DNA of 32,280 nucleotides from Catellatospora coxensis. GTDB lineage: Bacteria; Actinomycetota; Actinomycetes; Mycobacteriales; Micromonosporaceae. The stretch spans positions 1 through 32,280 of the forward strand of contig NZ_BONI01000096.1 of the NCBI RefSeq assembly GCF_016862635.1. Reading direction: 5' to 3'. Below are positions 1-7,407 of this stretch, piece after piece; position 1 is the stretch's first letter, and every line of letters begins with the position of its first letter. The position numbers and the translations under genes are program-made. The notes beneath the pieces are model-generated. The model ran no database searches and was not told the DNA's origin. It saw only the letters and a list, made by a program, of their open reading frames with translations.

Positions 1-75
1 GACGCTCTCGGCTTCGAGAGCATCGAGGTGGGAGACCCGGTACGCAGCCGGCTGCTCAGACGCAGGCTGGATCAT
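1..75 (-). CDS. cysD: Sulfate adenylyltransferase subunit 2 (CysD), N-terminus only
   Basis: The first 25 codons of a minus-strand gene run off the left edge. The translation ends in YRVSHLDALEAESV, which closely matches the conserved N-terminus of CysD (typically ..HLDALEAESIHIMREV). CysD is the ATP-sulfurylase subunit that makes adenylyl sulfate from ATP and sulfate in the cytoplasm, working with the GTPase CysN. The ATG at 75 has a good ribosome-binding site, AGGAAAGG, at 83-90 on the minus strand. It lies 61 nt downstream of cysQ on the same strand, so the two probably form one sulfate-assimilation unit. The identification rests on a short but characteristic peptide. Confidence 0.82.
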   Translation of the reverse strand, partial: MIQPASEQPAAYRVSHLDALEAESV

Positions 76-136
76 ATCCAGACCTTTCCTAGTGAATTAC
101 TCGGGAATCAACCCTACACGCGGTCGCGCTTGCCGA

Positions 137-916
137 TCAAGAATGCTGTGACACGGCCGACAGCAGGTCAGCGGCCAGATCGCGGCGGCAGACGAGCAGA
201 TCGGGCAGGCTCGCGTCCGACTGGTTGTAGATCAGCGGCGAGCCGTCGATGCGCGAGGTGTGCAGGCCCGCGGCCGCCGCGACGGCGACCGGCGCGGCCG
301 AGTCCCACTCGTACTGGCCGCCGCCGTGGATGTAGGCGTCGACCTCGCCGGTGACCACGGCGGCGATCTTCGCGCCGGCCGAGCCCATCGGCACCAGCTG
401 GGCGCCGACCTGCTCGGCGACGGCGGCCAGGAAGTACGGCGGCCGGGTGCGGCTGGTCGCGATGCGGATCGGGCCGCCCGCGGCGACCTCGGGGGACAGC
501 GGCGGGTACGGCGCGGCCGGCTCGCTGCCGAGCACCCGCTGCTGCGCGGGCAGGCCGACGGCTCCCGCGGCGAGCACACCCGTGCTCTCGCCGGTACGCC
601 GCCACAGCGCCACGTGCACGGCCCAGTCGGCGCGGCCCTGCTCGCCGAACTCGCGGGTGCCGTCGAGCGGGTCGATGATCCACAGCCGGTTGGCGGTGAG
701 CCGGGCGGGGTCGTCGACGCCCTCCTCGCTCAGCACCGCGTCGGCGGGCCGCCAGCGGCCCAGCTCGGTCATGAGAAGGTCGTGCGAGCGCTTGTCACCG
801 GCGGCGCGCAGGCCGGCCGGGTCCTCGAAACCGAGTTCGTCACGCAGGGCGAGCAGCAGGTCGCCGGCCTGTCGGGCCAGCCATACGGCGAAGGCGCCGT
901 CTTCCACCGGGGGCAT
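137..916 (-). CDS. cysQ: 3'(2'),5'-bisphosphate nucleotidase CysQ (inositol monophosphatase superfamily)
   Basis: 259 residues. It is predicted to hydrolyse 3'-phosphoadenosine 5'-phosphate, the by-product of PAPS-dependent sulfate reduction, to AMP. The family's Mg-binding signatures are visible: LSEEG near residue 63, WIIDPLDGTREF near residue 80, and EWDSAAPVAVAAAAG near residue 205. The related phosphatases SuhB and HisN share this fold, but the length and the neighbouring cysD favour CysQ. Its ATG overlaps the stop of the upstream sugar transferase by one base (TGATG), which suggests translational coupling. cysD follows 61 nt downstream. Substrate preference cannot be read from the sequence. 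Confidence 0.88.
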   Translation of the reverse strand: MPPVEDGAFAVWLARQAGDLLLALRDELGFEDPAGLRAAGDKRSHDLLMTELGRWRPADAVLSEEGVDDPARLTANRLWIIDPLDGTREFGEQGRADWAVHVALWRRTGESTGVLAAGAVGLPAQQRVLGSEPAAPYPPLSPEVAAGGPIRIATSRTRPPYFLAAVAEQVGAQLVPMGSAGAKIAAVVTGEVDAYIHGGGQYEWDSAAPVAVAAAAGLHTSRIDGSPLIYNQSDASLPDLLVCRRDLAADLLSAVSQHS

Positions 917-2559
917 CAGTACGCTCCAGAGCTACGGGCAACGGCGGTCAGCGTACGCAGGAGTATGAGCAGGTCCATGGACATTGACCAGTTCTCGACA
1001 TAGCGGAGGTCCAACCGGACCGCCTCCTCCCACGGCAGGTCGGATCGCCCGGAGACCTGCCAGAGTCCTGTCATGCCGGGCTTCACCGCCAGTCTGCGCC
1101 ACACGTCGGCGGCGTACTCTGCGACCTCGCGGGGCAGTGGCGGCCGCGGCCCCACCAGCGACATCTGCCCCAGCAGCACATTCAGCAACTGCGGCAGCTC
1201 GTCCAGCGAGTAGCGGCGCATCCAGCGGCCCATCGCGGTCACGCGCGGATCGTCCCGGATCTTGAACAGCACTCCGTCGTGCTCGTTGAGATGCTTCAGC
1301 TCGGCAAGCCGCGCCTCGGCGTCGGTGTACATGGTACGGAACTTGTAGATGACGAACTCGCGGCCGTCCCTGCCGACCCGGACCTGCTTGAACAAGGCCG
1401 GTCCGGGCGAGTCGATGCGCAGCGCCATCGCGATCACCAGGAGCAGCGGCGCGGACAGCACCAGCAGCAGCGCCGCGCCGACCCGGTCCATCAGCTCCTT
1501 CATCACCCGGCTGCCGCCGGACAGCCGCGGATGTTCCACGTGCAACATCGGCAGACCGTCGACGGGGCGGATGGTGGTGCGCCCGCCGGCGACGTCGATC
1601 AGGGAGCTCGCCACGATCAGGTCGATCTCGTCGCGCTCCAGCTGCCAGGCCATCCGGCGCAGCGCGTGCCCGTCGAGTTCGGGGCAGCTGAGCACGATCA
1701 CGGTGTCCGCGCCCGCGGCCCGCACCGCCGGCGCGACGTCCTCGAAGGTGCCGTACACGGGCAGGCCGACGCGGCCGTCGCTGCCCCGCGGCACGCACGC
1801 CCCCACGACCTCCAGGCCGTGGAAGCGCTCGCGGCACAGCTGCCGGGTCAGCCCGATGATGGCCAGCTCGTGCCCGACCACGACGACCCGGCGCAGGCAG
1901 TCGCCGCGCTCGCGCCGCCGGTGCAGCGACTTGCGGATCAGGAACCGGGTCAGCACCAGCGTGCCGGTGGCGGCGGGCAGGGCGATCAGCACGTAAGAGC
2001 GGGCGGTGGGCAGTTCGAGGGCGTACGAGCCGACGGCCGCCGTCGCGATCAGCCACAGGCCGCCGCGCATGACCCGGTCGTACTCCTGCGTGCCGACGTA
2101 CAGGTAACGCTTGTCGTAGGCCCTGGTCAGCGCCAGCGACGCGACGAGCGCGAACGGCAGCGCCAGCGACAGCAGGACATAGGTGCTGGTATACGGCGTG
2201 ATCTCGCTGCCGAAGCGCAGCATGTACACCAGCACACCCGCAGCCGCGCCGACGAGCAGGTCGGAGCCGAGCAGCGTGCGCAGGTACCGCTGCTCCCAGC
2301 CCTTGCGTCGGTCGAGCACGCGCACTGGGGTGCCGATGTGGGTGCTGCCCCGGTGCAGCGGGCGGCGTCCCGCCGGGGGCCGGTGCTGGGGCGTCTGCGG
2401 ACGTACCGCGACCAGGCCCACCGGCGCGGGGCTGAACGGCGCCGGACCGGCCGGGGTCGGCGCGGCGGTGTAGGACAGCGCCCCGGACGCGTCGATGTGC
2501 CGGTGGCGCTGCGGGTAGGGCCGCGGGCCGCGCCGATCGTCGTCTCGGCGCTGCTCCAT
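916..2559 (-). CDS. Undecaprenyl-phosphate sugar-1-phosphate transferase (polyprenyl glycosylphosphotransferase)
   Basis: 547 residues. It probably starts exopolysaccharide or glycan synthesis by moving a hexose-1-phosphate from a nucleotide sugar to undecaprenyl phosphate at the membrane. The layout is a Pro/Arg-rich cytoplasmic tail (1-85), four hydrophobic segments between about 97 and 205, a CoA-binding-like Rossmann region (about 220-330), a fifth hydrophobic segment (VGAALLLVLSAPLLLVIAMAL), and the C-terminal bacterial sugar transferase domain. The catalytic domain shows KFRTM, SLDELPQLLNVLLGQMSLVG, PRPPL and KPGMTGLWQVSGRSDL. This matches WbaP/WcaJ-type enzymes. The sugar is not predictable, and no other polysaccharide genes are in the window. 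The ATG has a GGGG ribosome-binding site 5 nt upstream. Confidence 0.9.
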   Translation of the reverse strand: MEQRRDDDRRGPRPYPQRHRHIDASGALSYTAAPTPAGPAPFSPAPVGLVAVRPQTPQHRPPAGRRPLHRGSTHIGTPVRVLDRRKGWEQRYLRTLLGSDLLVGAAAGVLVYMLRFGSEITPYTSTYVLLSLALPFALVASLALTRAYDKRYLYVGTQEYDRVMRGGLWLIATAAVGSYALELPTARSYVLIALPAATGTLVLTRFLIRKSLHRRRERGDCLRRVVVVGHELAIIGLTRQLCRERFHGLEVVGACVPRGSDGRVGLPVYGTFEDVAPAVRAAGADTVIVLSCPELDGHALRRMAWQLERDEIDLIVASSLIDVAGGRTTIRPVDGLPMLHVEHPRLSGGSRVMKELMDRVGAALLLVLSAPLLLVIAMALRIDSPGPALFKQVRVGRDGREFVIYKFRTMYTDAEARLAELKHLNEHDGVLFKIRDDPRVTAMGRWMRRYSLDELPQLLNVLLGQMSLVGPRPPLPREVAEYAADVWRRLAVKPGMTGLWQVSGRSDLPWEEAVRLDLRYVENWSMSMDLLILLRTLTAVARSSGAY

Positions 2560-2682
2560 GAATGCCCCCCGTCACGACCCGGCGGCACCTGCGTATGACC
2601 TGCGGAAACTGGTCTGTGGCAGATGCGCCTGACGGTTACAACGCGAGAAAAGGGCAAATGTGACGGCGGGGAACTGTCGGGA

Positions 2683-3276
2683 TCAGGCGGTGTGGTACGT
2701 CTGCTGCGCGGCGGCCAGGCCGCCCTTGACGATCGCCTCGACCGCGTCCGCCGCCCGGTCCACCAGGAACTCCAGCTCCTTGCGCTCCACCGCGGAGAAG
2801 TCGGACAGCACGAAGTCCGCCGGGTCCTGCCGGCCGGGCGGGCGGCCCACCCCGAACCGCACCCGCAGGTACTCCTTGGTGGCCAGCGACTTGCTCATCG
2901 AGCGCAGCCCGTTGTGGCCGCCCTCGCCGCCGCCCACCTTCAACCGCAGCTGCCCGTACGGGATGTCCAGCTCGTCGTGCACCGCGATGATCTGCTCGAC
3001 CGGCACCTTGTAGAACTGGCTCAGCGCCGCGGCGGGCCCACCGGACAGGTTCATGTAGGTCAGCGGCTTCACCAGCACCAGCCGCGGCGCGTCCGCGCCG
3101 TAACCCAGCCGGGACTCGGCCACGTCGGCGACGGCCTTGCGGTGCCGGCCGAACTTCACGCCGGTGCGCTCGGCCAGCAGGTCGGCGATGAAGAACCCGA
3201 CGTTGTGCCGGTTGCCGGCATACTGCGGCCCCGGATTGCCCAGGCCCACGATCAGCCACGGTGCGGCCTGCTCCAT
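2683..3276 (-). CDS. pth: Peptidyl-tRNA hydrolase
   Basis: 197 residues from the chosen start. The enzyme cleaves peptidyl-tRNAs released prematurely from ribosomes, recycling tRNA. The family signatures are present: [18 protein letters not shown] at the N-terminus with the conserved Asn and catalytic His, [18 protein letters not shown] with the catalytic Asp, and [12 protein letters not shown] with the tRNA-binding Asn. A longer frame opens 12 codons upstream, but the ATG at 3276 has GGGGAG six bases before it and matches family length. It lies downstream of rplY in the same direction, the usual rplY-pth pairing, with a hairpin at 3298-3338 between them. Confidence 0.96.
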   Translation of the reverse strand: MEQAAPWLIVGLGNPGPQYAGNRHNVGFFIADLLAERTGVKFGRHRKAVADVAESRLGYGADAPRLVLVKPLTYMNLSGGPAAALSQFYKVPVEQIIAVHDELDIPYGQLRLKVGGGEGGHNGLRSMSKSLATKEYLRVRFGVGRPPGRQDPADFVLSDFSAVERKELEFLVDRAADAVEAIVKGGLAAAQQTYHTA

Positions 3277-3297
3277 CAACACTCCCCTGAAAACACT

Positions 3298-3338
3298 CGT
3301 GGCGTCCTCCACGCTGCTACAGCATGAAGGACGCCACG
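3298..3338. terminator. Intercistronic hairpin between rplY and pth
   Basis: A perfect 11-bp inverted repeat (CGTGGCGTCCT / AGGACGCCACG, 3298-3308 and 3328-3338) encloses a 19-nt loop that itself contains the small palindrome TGCTACAGCA. It lies just past the rplY stop and just before the pth ribosome-binding site. There is no T-tract, so attenuation, partial termination or mRNA processing are all possible. Confidence 0.6.
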
Positions 3339-3350
3339 GGCGGACGTGGA

Positions 3351-3989
3351 TCAGGCCTCGGCGGCCACGGTCTCCTCGGCCTCGGCAGCCTCGGCCTCGG
3401 CGGCCTCCGGAGCCTCGGCGGCCTCGCCCTCGAGCTGCTCGGCGGTCGGGGCCAGGCTCACCACAGCGACGATGGTCTCGGCGTCGGCGACCAGCTGCGC
3501 GCCACGCGGGAGCTTGATGTCACCGGCGGTGACGTGCGAGCCGGCCTCCAGGCCCTCGATCGAGGCCTCGACGAACTCCGGCAGGTGCAGCGCCTCGGCC
3601 GCGATGGAGATCTTGTCGTGCTCGGTCATCACGAGGGTGCCCTTGGCGGCCTCGCCGACCAGGTGCACCGGAATCTCGACGGTGACCTGCTCGCCGCGCT
3701 TCACGATGACCAGGTCGATGTGCTCGTAGGTGTCCTTCAGCGGGTCACGCTGGATGGCCTTCGGCAGGGCGAGGGTCTTGGCGCCGTCGGGGCCGACCAG
3801 CTCGAACACGGTGTTGATGCCACCGTGGCGGATCGCGGCGGCGAACTCACGGGCCGGGACGGCGATGTGGCGCGGGGCCTCACCGTGGCCGTAGACGACG
3901 GCGGGCACGAGACCCGCGCGGCGGGTGCGGCGCGCGCCGCCCTTGCCGAACTCGGTACGCGGCTCGGCGCTGATCTTTACTTCAGACAC
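3351..3989 (-). CDS. rplY: 50S ribosomal protein L25/general stress protein Ctc
   Basis: 212 residues from the GTG at 3989. L25 binds 5S rRNA in the large ribosomal subunit. The N-terminal L25 domain (about 1-95) has the typical [16 protein letters not shown] and [11 protein letters not shown]. The TL5/Ctc beta domain follows to about 180 ([29 protein letters not shown]), and the C-terminus is a low-complexity Glu/Ala tail. A longer frame opens with TTG at 4007, but AGGAG seven bases before the GTG decides the start. prs lies 343 nt upstream and pth 74 nt downstream, the standard actinobacterial order. Confidence 0.95.
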   Translation of the reverse strand: MSEVKISAEPRTEFGKGGARRTRRAGLVPAVVYGHGEAPRHIAVPAREFAAAIRHGGINTVFELVGPDGAKTLALPKAIQRDPLKDTYEHIDLVIVKRGEQVTVEIPVHLVGEAAKGTLVMTEHDKISIAAEALHLPEFVEASIEGLEAGSHVTAGDIKLPRGAQLVADAETIVAVVSLAPTAEQLEGEAAEAPEAAEAEAAEAEETVAAEA

Positions 3990-4332
3990 GATTCTTCTCC
4001 TGCTCAACGGGTCTCTGTCAGGCCGAGCGAACGAGGGCGCGCGGGGTAACCATGACCCGGAGCACCGCGTCGATCACGGCGCCATCAACAGGCTTTTCGA
4101 CCCGCAGGGCACCCTCGCCGTGGCAACCCGATTACTGTACCCGATCACTTTCGGTGATCCCCGGCGGGGCGGCTCAAATCACCCCAGCTCCGCGCACCTG
4201 CGGCCCACCGCACTTCACATCGACGTTGGCCTATCACATCGAGAAATCACCACTCGAATTCGATGTGATAGGCCAACGTCGATGGCAGGACGGTCTACGG
4301 CGCGAGCGCCCCCGACTGCGCGGAGCGGACGG
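3990..4332. other. prs-rplY intergenic region (343 bp)
   Basis: I see no convincing gene here. It holds the long inverted repeat at 4218-4284, a small perfect hairpin (GATCAC-TTTCG-GTGATC, 4143-4159), and the rplY ribosome-binding site. A possible minus-strand -10 (TACAGT, plus-strand 4131-4136) lies beside the small hairpin but has no clear -35. The gap is long for two genes in the same direction, so rplY-pth probably has its own promoter here. Confidence 0.5.
4218..4284. repeat. Dispersed long inverted repeat, copy 1
   Basis: Two perfect 25-bp arms (4218-4242 and 4260-4284) flank a 17-nt loop. The arm reads CATCGACGTTGGCCTATCAC followed by ATCGA. The same arm, with few changes, recurs at 13989-14045 and 22135-22193, while the loops are unrelated. 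This copy begins 48 nt past the prs stop codon. It is AT-richer than its surroundings, has no T-tract and no target-site duplication that I can see. Confidence 0.92.
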
Positions 4333-5313
4333 TCAGCTGAGGCCGCCGAAGAGGGTCGTGACGGAGCCGTCGTCGAAGACCTCGCGGATCGCGCGGGCCA
4401 GCAGCGGGGCGATCGACAGCACGGTCAGCTTGTCGAACTGCTTGTCCGAGCCCAGCGGCAGCGTGTTGGTGACGATGACCTCGCTGATCCGGCTGTTCTT
4501 CAGGCGCTCGGTCGCCGGGTCGGAGTGCACGGCGTGCGTCGTGGTCACGATGACGTCCGCGGCCCCGTTGTCGAACAGGATGTCGGCGGCCTTGCAGATG
4601 GTGCCCGCAGTGTCGATCATGTCGTCGACCAGGATGCAGGTGCGCCCCGCGACCTCGCCGATGACCCGGTTCGCGACGACCTGGTTCGGCTTGAGCGGGT
4701 CGCGGGTCTTGTGGATGAACGCCAGCGGGCAGCCGCCCAGGCGGTCGGTCCAGCGCTCACCGACGCGCACCCGGCCCGAGTCGGGCGACACCACGGTCAG
4801 CTCGCGGTGGCCGTAGTTGGCCTGTACGTAGTCGGCCAGCACGTCCATCGCGAACAGGTGGTCCACCGGGCCGTCGAAGAAACCCTGGATCTGCGCGGTG
4901 TGCAGGTCGACGGTCAGGATGCGGTTCGCGCCGGCCGTCTTGAGCAGGTCCGCGATGAGGCGGGCGGAGATCGGCTCCCGGCCGCGGTGCTTCTTGTCCT
5001 GGCGCGCGTACGGGTAGAACGGCAGCACCACGGTGATGCGCTTGGCCGAGCCGCGCTTGGCCGCGTCCACCATGAGCAGGGTTTCCATGATCCAGTTGTT
5101 CACCGGCTGGCTCATGGACTGGACGATGAAGGCGTCCGAACCACGGACGGACTCCTTGTAACGGACAAACGTCTCACCGCTGGCGAAGTCGTATGCCGTC
5201 GTCGGGGTCACCCCCACGCCCAGCACCTCGCCGATCTCCTTCGCGAGCTCGGGGTAGGCCCGGCCCGAGAAAAGCATCAGGTTCTTGCGGTTCTCAGTGA
5301 CGATGCTGCCCAT
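4333..5313 (-). CDS. prs: Ribose-phosphate pyrophosphokinase (PRPP synthetase)
   Basis: 326 residues, typical length. It makes PRPP from ribose-5-phosphate and ATP for purine, pyrimidine, histidine, tryptophan and NAD synthesis, and in actinobacteria also for the arabinose donor decaprenyl-phosphoryl-arabinose. Visible motifs are the flexible-loop and ATP region PFYPYARQDKKHRGREPISA, DLHTAQIQGFF, and the PRPP-binding loop CILVDDMIDTAGTI. The ATG at 5313 follows a GAAGGGG ribosome-binding site. glmU lies upstream in the same direction, but the antisense HTH gene and a strong bidirectional terminator separate them. prs therefore probably uses its own promoter near 5347-5352. Confidence 0.96.
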   Translation of the reverse strand: MGSIVTENRKNLMLFSGRAYPELAKEIGEVLGVGVTPTTAYDFASGETFVRYKESVRGSDAFIVQSMSQPVNNWIMETLLMVDAAKRGSAKRITVVLPFYPYARQDKKHRGREPISARLIADLLKTAGANRILTVDLHTAQIQGFFDGPVDHLFAMDVLADYVQANYGHRELTVVSPDSGRVRVGERWTDRLGGCPLAFIHKTRDPLKPNQVVANRVIGEVAGRTCILVDDMIDTAGTICKAADILFDNGAADVIVTTTHAVHSDPATERLKNSRISEVIVTNTLPLGSDKQFDKLTVLSIAPLLARAIREVFDDGSVTTLFGGLS

Positions 5314-5346
5314 CGGCTTGCCGCCCCTTCACGATGGTCTGCGGTC

Positions 5347-5352
5347 AGTATC
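5347..5352 (-). promoter_or_regulatory. Candidate -10 element for prs
   Basis: The minus strand reads GATACT here, a good -10 match that would give a leader of about 27 nt before the prs ATG. No convincing -35 is seen at 17-18 nt spacing, so this is a weak prediction. Confidence 0.35.
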
Positions 5353-5472
5353 ACCTTTTCGGTTCATCCTCTCCCGGCGGTTCGCCAACCGGCCAGCAAG
5401 CCCGTTCCCGGGTGCGACAGATCACGGACAGACCGCTTGCCCTGGAGTTCACGCAGGTGACACCGGGGTGCC

Positions 5473-5502
5473 TTGCCCGGCCCCGACAGCGGGCGCTACC
5501 TT
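5473..5502 (+). promoter_or_regulatory. Candidate promoter for the small LuxR-type HTH gene
   Basis: TTGCCC (5473-5478), an 18-nt spacer and TACCTT (5497-5502) resemble a primary-sigma promoter. It would give a leader of about 32 nt containing the ribosome-binding site GAAAGG at 5526-5531, nine bases before the ATG at 5541. Confidence 0.5.
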
Positions 5503-5540
5503 CGTTAAGCACAAGTGCCCGTACAGAAAGGCTGCGCTCG

Positions 5541-5780
5541 ATGGCCAGGGACCGGTCCGGAGAACCGACGCTCGTTCAGCGCCGGATCCTCCTGCTGCTC
5601 GCCGCGGGCTTCACCGTGCAGACCATCACCAAACTGGTCTTCCTCAGCGAGCGCGCCGTGCACGACCACATCGCCAGCCTCAAGCAGACCACCGGCGCGA
5701 AGAACCAGTTCTCCCTCGGGGCCGAGGCCGCCAAGCGCGGCTGGCTCGAGGACGAGGACGAGCAGCCCGGCCGCCGCTGA
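5541..5780 (+). CDS. Small orphan LuxR-type helix-turn-helix protein
   Basis: 79 residues, essentially a single GerE/LuxR DNA-binding domain with no receiver or sensor domain. The helices read LVQRRILLLLAAGFTVQTIT, then KLVFLSERAVHDHIASLKQT, then NQFSLGAEAAKRGWL, which fits the LuxR pattern (recognition helix ..LSERAVHDHI..). The C-terminus is acidic (EDEDEQ). A longer frame opens upstream, but GAAAGG before the ATG at 5541 and the domain boundary support this start. It lies antisense between prs and glmU, with its own candidate promoter and a terminator at 5804-5834. Its targets are unknown; autoregulation or control of the flanking genes is only a guess. Confidence 0.8.
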   Translation: MARDRSGEPTLVQRRILLLLAAGFTVQTITKLVFLSERAVHDHIASLKQTTGAKNQFSLGAEAAKRGWLEDEDEQPGRR

Positions 5781-5803
5781 CCCGGCCCGCACTCCGCAGA
5801 CGA

Positions 5804-5834
5804 AAAGGCGCGACCCCCGCGGGGTCGCGCCTTT
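5804..5834. terminator. Strong bidirectional terminator
   Basis: A perfect 14-bp stem (AAAGGCGCGACCCC / GGGGTCGCGCCTTT) closes a 3-nt loop, with A and T runs on the two outer ends. It lies between the converging ends of the HTH gene (5780) and glmU (5851), so it can serve both strands. Confidence 0.9.
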
Positions 5835-5850
5835 CGCAAACTCGTGCCGG

Positions 5851-7290
5851 TCAGCCTTCCCCGGCGGCCGGGTGCTCCGCCGCCTCGGCCCGCTCGGCAG
5901 CCTCCGCCGCCGCGCTGCCCGGACGGGACCGGCGCACCCAGCCCTCGATGTTGCGCTGGTGCGCCCGCGCCACCGCCAGCGCCCCCGGCGGCACATCCTT
6001 GTCGATCACCGAACCGGCCGCCGTGTACGCGCCGTCGCCGACCTGCACCGGCGCCACGAACGTCGTGTCACAGCTCGTCTTCACGTGCGAGCCGATCACC
6101 GTGTGGCTCTTGGTGCTCCCGCTGTAGTTCGCGAACAGGTTGCCCGCGCCGATGTTGGTCTGCTCGCCGATCGTCGCGTCACCCACGTACGTCAGGTGCG
6201 GCACCTTGGTGCCCTCGCCCAGCGACGCGTTCTTGATCTCGACGAACGTGCCGACCTTGCCCTTGCGCCCGATCCGCGCCCCCGGCCGCAGGTACGCGTA
6301 CGGCCCCACGGACACGTTCGGGCCGATCTCGGCCTGCACCGCGTGCGCGCGTACCACCTGGGCCTGCTCGCCCACGATCGTGTCGATCAGCGTCACGTCC
6401 GGACCCACCACCGCGCCCGTGCCGACGCTGGTCGCCCCGCGCAGCTGCACGTTCGGCTCCAGCAGCGCGTCGCGCTCCACGGTCACCGTGGCGTCGACCC
6501 AGGTCGTGGCCGGGTCGACGATGGTCACGCCGTCGCGCATCAGCCCGAGGTTGATCCGGTCGCGCAGCAGCGCCCGCAGCGTCGCCAGCTCGGCCCGGTC
6601 GTTGCAGCCCAGCGTCTCGGTCGCGTCGGCGGCCAGGTGCACGCGCACCGGCGAGCCCTCCGTGACGAACAGCTCGAAGACGTCGGTGAGGTACTCCTCG
6701 CCCTGGTCGTTGTCGGTGGTCAGCTTCGCCAGCGCGGTCCGCAGCGCGGCCGCGTCGAAGGCGTAGATGCCCGCGTTGATCTCGCGGATCGCCCGCTGCT
6801 CCGGCGTCGCGTCGCGCTCCTCAACGATGCGGGCCAGCCCGCCGTCGGCGTCGCGCACCAGCCGGCCCAGGCCGGTCGGGTCCGGCACGGACGCGCCCAG
6901 CACGGTCGCCGCCGCGCCCGCCGCCTCGTGCGCCTCGACCAGGTCCTGCAGCGTCTGCGCCCGCAGCAGCGGCACGTCGCCGTTGAGCACGACCACGGTG
7001 CCGTCGAGCTCACCGAGCGCCTCGACGGCGATGCGGACCGCGTGGCCCGTGCCGTTCTGCTGGGCCTGCAGCGCGGTCGCCACATCCGGCGCGATCTCGG
7101 CGAGGTGTGCGGTGACCTGGTCGGCACGGTTGCCGACGACGGCCAGGGTGCGCTCGGCACCGAGCGGGGCGGCGGCGGCGAGCACGTGGCCCACCAGGGA
7201 GCGGCCGAGCAGCGGGTGCAGCATCTTCGGCAGATCCGACTTCATCCGCTTACCCTCGCCAGCCGCGAGGACGATCACCGTACGAGTCAC
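5851..7290 (-). CDS. glmU: Bifunctional UDP-N-acetylglucosamine pyrophosphorylase / glucosamine-1-phosphate N-acetyltransferase
   Basis: 479 residues. It makes UDP-GlcNAc for peptidoglycan and other glycans by acetylating glucosamine-1-phosphate and transferring UMP. The N-terminal nucleotidyltransferase domain (about 1-230) shows VLAAGEGKRMKSDLPKMLHP, QQNGTGHAV and LNGDVPLL. The C-terminal left-handed beta-helix (about 250-450) shows hexapeptide repeats and the catalytic region RPGARIGRKGKVGTFVEIKN with HLTYVGDATIGE. The GTG at 7290 is preceded by AGGAG. tRNA-Gln ends 31 nt upstream on the same strand, so the two may share a transcript. It ends against the terminator at 5804-5834. Confidence 0.96.
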   Translation of the reverse strand: MTRTVIVLAAGEGKRMKSDLPKMLHPLLGRSLVGHVLAAAAPLGAERTLAVVGNRADQVTAHLAEIAPDVATALQAQQNGTGHAVRIAVEALGELDGTVVVLNGDVPLLRAQTLQDLVEAHEAAGAAATVLGASVPDPTGLGRLVRDADGGLARIVEERDATPEQRAIREINAGIYAFDAAALRTALAKLTTDNDQGEEYLTDVFELFVTEGSPVRVHLAADATETLGCNDRAELATLRALLRDRINLGLMRDGVTIVDPATTWVDATVTVERDALLEPNVQLRGATSVGTGAVVGPDVTLIDTIVGEQAQVVRAHAVQAEIGPNVSVGPYAYLRPGARIGRKGKVGTFVEIKNASLGEGTKVPHLTYVGDATIGEQTNIGAGNLFANYSGSTKSHTVIGSHVKTSCDTTFVAPVQVGDGAYTAAGSVIDKDVPPGALAVARAHQRNIEGWVRRSRPGSAAAEAAERAEAAEHPAAGEG

Positions 7291-7321
7291 GAGCTGCCCA
7301 TCTCCTTACTTGGCTTGCTAG

Positions 7322-7393
7322 CTGGGGCGCCTGGATTCGAACCAGGACCTTCCAGATTCAAAGTCTGGTGAGCTGCCATTACTCCACGCCCCA
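7322..7393 (-). tRNA. tRNA-Gln (anticodon TTG)
   Basis: 72 nt on the minus strand. The acceptor stem TGGGGCG/CGCCCCA pairs fully. The anticodon stem CCAGA/TCTGG carries the loop CTTTGAA (anticodon TTG, reading CAA/CAG), and the T arm contains GGTTCGAATCC. The discriminator base is G and the 3' CCA is not encoded. A possible -10 (TAAGCT, plus-strand 7405-7410) overlaps the end of the upstream gene. Confidence 0.96.
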
Positions 7394-7407
7394 TCCGGCG
7401 CCAAAGC

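Noticed and set aside
28-354. Arg/Pro-rich plus-strand frame at the left end
   Set aside because: It is antisense to the CysD start and the CysQ C-terminus and is composed of shadow codons.
4218-4284. IS end or transposon remnant
   Set aside because: No transposase fragment and no flanking direct repeat is visible at any of the three copies. A non-autonomous element cannot be excluded, but nothing shows it directly.
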